Positions 61,238 through 64,000 of a stretch of DNA of 64,000 nt are shown piece by piece. Source of the stretch: JACVRW01 sp963808545 (GTDB taxonomy: Bacteria; Actinomycetota; Thermoleophilia; Solirubrobacterales; Thermoleophilaceae); NCBI GenBank assembly GCA_963808545.1, contig CAWEGB010000015.1, positions 351,750 to 415,749 of the forward strand, written 5' to 3'. A model generated the notes under the pieces. The model had not been told where the DNA came from. It did no database searches and saw only the letters and a program-made list of their open reading frames with translations. Both the position numbers and the translations under genes were made by a program. Within the stretch, counting starts at the first letter, position 1. Each line of letters begins with the position of its first letter.

Positions 61238-63656
61238 ATGCCGATGACCCGGCTCGTGGCGCTGGCCGCGCTCGCGACGCTGCTGGCGGCGGCGCCCGCC
61301 GCCGCCTCGCCCACCGGAGGCGACCTGTTCACCCGCTCGGGCGGCGAGCCCTGGCGGTTGTCGTTCGTGGACGGCCGGGGCAGGGTGGTGCTCGGAGGCG
61401 CGCCCGGCACGCTCGGCTTTCGCACCGGAGCGGGCTGGTTTCGGGCCACCCGGGCGCTCGAGGAGTCGGATGGCCGCGGTGGCGGCGAGGGCGGCGACGC
61501 GCTGCTGGCCACCGACGATCCCGCCGGCCGGCGGCTGAAGGTCAATCTCTTCCCCGCCGCGCCCGGGGTGGCGGCGCTGCGCGTGCGGGTGGTGGGCGGG
61601 TCCATCGCCGGCGTGACCGGCGTGGGGATCTTCCTGCGGGCCCCGCAGGGTGAGCGCTACCTGGGCTTCGGGGAGCGTTCCAACACGGTCGATCAGCGCG
61701 GCAACGAGGTGGAGAACTACGTGGCCGAGGGCCCGTTCGAGGCGGACGAGCGCCCACTCATACCCTCGTTCGTGCCGCCCTGGGGCTTTCACCCGCGACC
61801 GGACGCGACCTACTTCCCGATGCCCTGGCTGCTGTCGAGCTCGGGCTACGGCGTGCTGCTCGACAACTCGGAGCGCAGCGTGTTCCGCCTGGGCAGCGAC
61901 CGGCGCGACCGCTGGAGCGCCGAGGTGGACGCCCCCGGCCTCGAGCTGCGCGTGTTCGCCGGGCCCCGGCCCGCCGGCGTGCTGCGCCGCCTCACCAGGA
62001 CCGTGGGCGTCCAGCCGCGGCCTTCGAGCCCGGCGGTGTTCGGCCCCTGGTATCAGCCGCGCGACGAGGAGCGCTCGATCCTCGCTCGCCTCCAGCGCGA
62101 CGACGTGCCGCTCTCGGTCGCCCAGACCTACACCCACTACCTGCCGTGCGCCGACCAGGCCGGCCGTGAGGCCGCCGAGCGCGAGCGGGTGCGCGCCTTC
62201 CACGAGCGCGGCCTGGCGGTGACCACCTACTTCAACCCGATGATCTGCACCGAGCACCCGGCCTACGGCGAGGCGGCGAGCCGGGGCCTGCTCGCCCGCA
62301 CCGCCGCCGGCGGCCCCTACACCTACCGCTACAGCACGCTGGAGAGCTTCGACGTCGCCCAGTTCGACTTCAGCAACCCGCTGGGGCGCGGGCTGTACGG
62401 CCGGCTGCTGGCCCAGGCGCGCGCCGACGGCCACGACGGCTGGATGGAGGACTTCGGCGAGTACACCCCGCTCGACGCCCGCTTTGCCGACGGCAGCGAC
62501 GGTCTCGTGACCCACAACCGCTATCCCACCGACTACCACTGCGGTGCTCACGCCGCCCAGCCGCGAGCGATCCGCTTCGTCCGCTCCGGCTGGACGGGCA
62601 CGGCGCGCTGCGCGCCGGTGGTCTGGGGAGGAGATCCGAGCGTCGACTGGGGCTTCGACGGCCTCGAGTCGTCGGTCATCAACGGGATCAGCATGGGCCT
62701 GTCGGGGGTCAGCACCTGGGGCTCGGACATCGGCGGCTTCTTCGCCCTTCTCGAGAACCGCCTGACGCCGGAGCTGCTGGCGCGCTGGATCGAGTTCGGC
62801 GCGGTGTCGGGCGTGATGCGCACCCAGGCCAACGGCATCCGTGTGCCCGACTCGCCCCGTCCGCAGATCTGGGACCCGGAGATCCAGCCGGTCTGGCGCC
62901 GCTGGGCCAAGCTGCGCACCCAGCTCTATCCCTACCTGGCCGCCGCTGACGCCGGCTATCGCCGCACCGGGCGGCCGCGTCATGAGCCACCTCGTGCTGG
63001 CCCATCCCGGCGACCGGCGCGCCGCGGCGGTGGAGGATGCGTTCATGTTCGGGCCCGACCTGCTGGCGGCGCCGGTGGTCCGGCCCGGTGCTCGGCGGCG
63101 GGCCGTCTACCTCCCACGCGGGCTGTGGGTCGATCTGTGGCGCTCGGCGCGCTACCGGAGCTCCGACGGCGGGCTGGAGCTCGGACGGGCACGTGCGCTG
63201 CGCGGCGGTCGCGAGCTGAGCCTCCCCGCGCCGCTCGACGAGCTGCCCCTGCTGGCCCGTGCGGGCACCCTGCTGCCGCTGCTCACCCCGGACGTGGACA
63301 CCCTGGCCGCCTACGGCGACCGGGCGCCGGCGGTCTCGCTGCGCGAGCGGGCGGACCGGCGCGTACTGCTCGCCTTCCCGCGCGGCCGTTCGTCGGCACG
63401 GCTCGAGGACGGTGGGCGGCTGAGTTCCCGGGAGGCCGCGGCCGGCTGGGAGCTCGGCATCGCGGGCGAGCGCCGGCGGCGCTGGCGCATCGAGGCCTCG
63501 CTCGCGCTGCTGACGCGCCCGTTTCGTCCCTGCCGGGTGTCGGCGGAGGGCGACGCGCGGCTGCATGGGTGGCGCTACGACCGGCGCAAGCGCGTGATGT
63601 ACCTGTCGGTGAGCGCGCGCCGCGGGAACCTGGCCGTCCGGCCCTGCCGGCGATGA
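61238..63656 (+). CDS. Secreted GH31 alpha-glucosidase-type glycosidase with a frameshift near 62977
   Basis: Signal peptide (RLVALAALATLLAAAPAAA). GH31 catalytic blocks: YLGFGERSNTVDQRG, DGWMEDFGEYTPL with the nucleophile Asp (about residue 405), VVWGGDPSVDWGFDGLES with the acid/base Asp (about 464) and SGVSTWGSDIGGF. Up to YRRTGRP the frame is single; the family's next block MSHLVLAHPGDRRAAAVEDAF (GPDLLAAPVV) comes one frame on, from ATG 62982. One extra base around 62975-62979 explains it. The original frame stays open to 63667 with no GH31 similarity. Linkage preference unknown; no evident sulfoquinovosidase motif. Confidence 0.83.
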
Positions 63657-63663
63657 ACGCGAT

Positions 63664-64000
63664 ATGACTGGCCGCGTGCCCGCCCGCCTCGCTCTGCTGT
63701 TTGCAGTGCTCGTTCTCCTGCCCGGAAGCGCGTCGGCCGGCACGGGAGACGAGCTCGGACGCGAGGGACGCGTGATCGGGTACCCGGTGCAGGGCAACGG
63801 CGGCGCCACGGCCGTGGTCACGAACGTGCCCTTCAACATCCGCTTCCTCGATCGCGGACGGAGGCTGCTCGGCGAGGTGGGGTCCTTCCGCCGCCCTCCC
63901 CGATCGCGCCGGCTGCCGCCGACCCAGGATCCCGAGCCGTTCACCCTCGAGCGTGACCCCGACCGAGCGGTGTACGCGCCCCTCACCTTCGAGGTCGGCA
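63664..64000 (+). CDS. Start of a second secreted GH31-like gene, cut by the window edge
   Basis: Signal peptide (RLALLFAVLVLLPGSASA), then GYPVQGNGGATAVVTNVPFNIRFLD and YAPLTFEVG, the beta-rich N-terminal part typical of GH31 proteins. ATG 63664 lies 7 bases after the stop of the first GH31 gene, so they form an operon. The catalytic domain is outside the window, hence a moderate confidence. Confidence 0.6.
   Translation, partial: MTGRVPARLALLFAVLVLLPGSASAGTGDELGREGRVIGYPVQGNGGATAVVTNVPFNIRFLDRGRRLLGEVGSFRRPPRSRRLPPTQDPEPFTLERDPDRAVYAPLTFEVG

Overview
The window is a GC-rich (about 70% by eye), almost fully coding stretch of bacterial chromosome. GTG and occasional TTG starts, DUF3352 and DUF839/PhoX-type secreted proteins, an ECF42-type sigma factor with its YCII partner and a MoaD-MoaE fusion suggest an actinobacterium, most plausibly of the Thermoleophilia/Solirubrobacterales type. 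That placement is inference from gene content. I saw no rRNA, tRNA, CRISPR, phage or insertion-sequence signature, so this reads as core chromosome.

Layout. 1-9.5 kb: a secreted M23 peptidase (cut by the window edge), an MrfA/YprA-type helicase, a HAD phosphatase, a macrodomain/glycerate-kinase pair, a YCII/ECF42 module, a circularly permuted PQQ-type sugar dehydrogenase and a LigC-like DNA ligase. 9.5-16 kb: PLP enzymes, an SDR divergent from a DtxR-type metalloregulator, a GGDEF protein and a membrane protein. 16-26 kb: succinyl-CoA synthetase (sucCD), HAD and MBL-fold hydrolases, an MDR dehydrogenase, a hotdog protein, a PQQ-like propeller, a DAO-type oxidase and the biotin-carrying subunit of an acyl-CoA carboxylase. 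26-31 kb: a TAP-like peptidase behind a 34-codon ORF, a P450-TetR operon and DAHP synthase. 31-36 kb: a complete assimilatory sulfate operon (sir-cysH-cysD-cysN) behind a perfect 22-bp palindrome. 36-43 kb: a frameshifted amidase, a DrrAB-like ABC exporter, an ornithine cyclodeaminase-family protein, a DUF3352 lipoprotein and an MFS carrier. 43-50 kb: a sigma factor fused to a ribbon-helix-helix domain and a C-terminal membrane anchor, divergent from a run of secreted repeat- and proline-rich proteins. 50-64 kb: the carboxyltransferase subunit of acyl-CoA carboxylase, two alkaline-phosphatase-superfamily enzymes with Thr at the usual formylglycine position, methylmalonyl-CoA mutase, rhomboid protease, MoaD-MoaE, PhoX, a TetR regulator and GH31 glucosidases.

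How genes fit together. Acyl-CoA carboxylase alpha and beta subunits, methylmalonyl-CoA mutase and SucCD make a scattered but coherent propionyl-CoA to succinate route; epimerase and the B12-binding mutase subunit are not in the window. The cys operon takes activated sulfate to sulfide through an Fe-S APS reductase.

Two window-wide patterns stand out. At least 16 genes have a TANNNT (once CATAAT) hexamer ending 6-8 nt before the start codon and no Shine-Dalgarno, which is what leaderless transcription looks like; I used this to choose several starts. Three genes (amidase, a WN-repeat secreted protein, GH31) each need a single +1 frame correction, which could be real mutation or base-insertion errors in the sequence.
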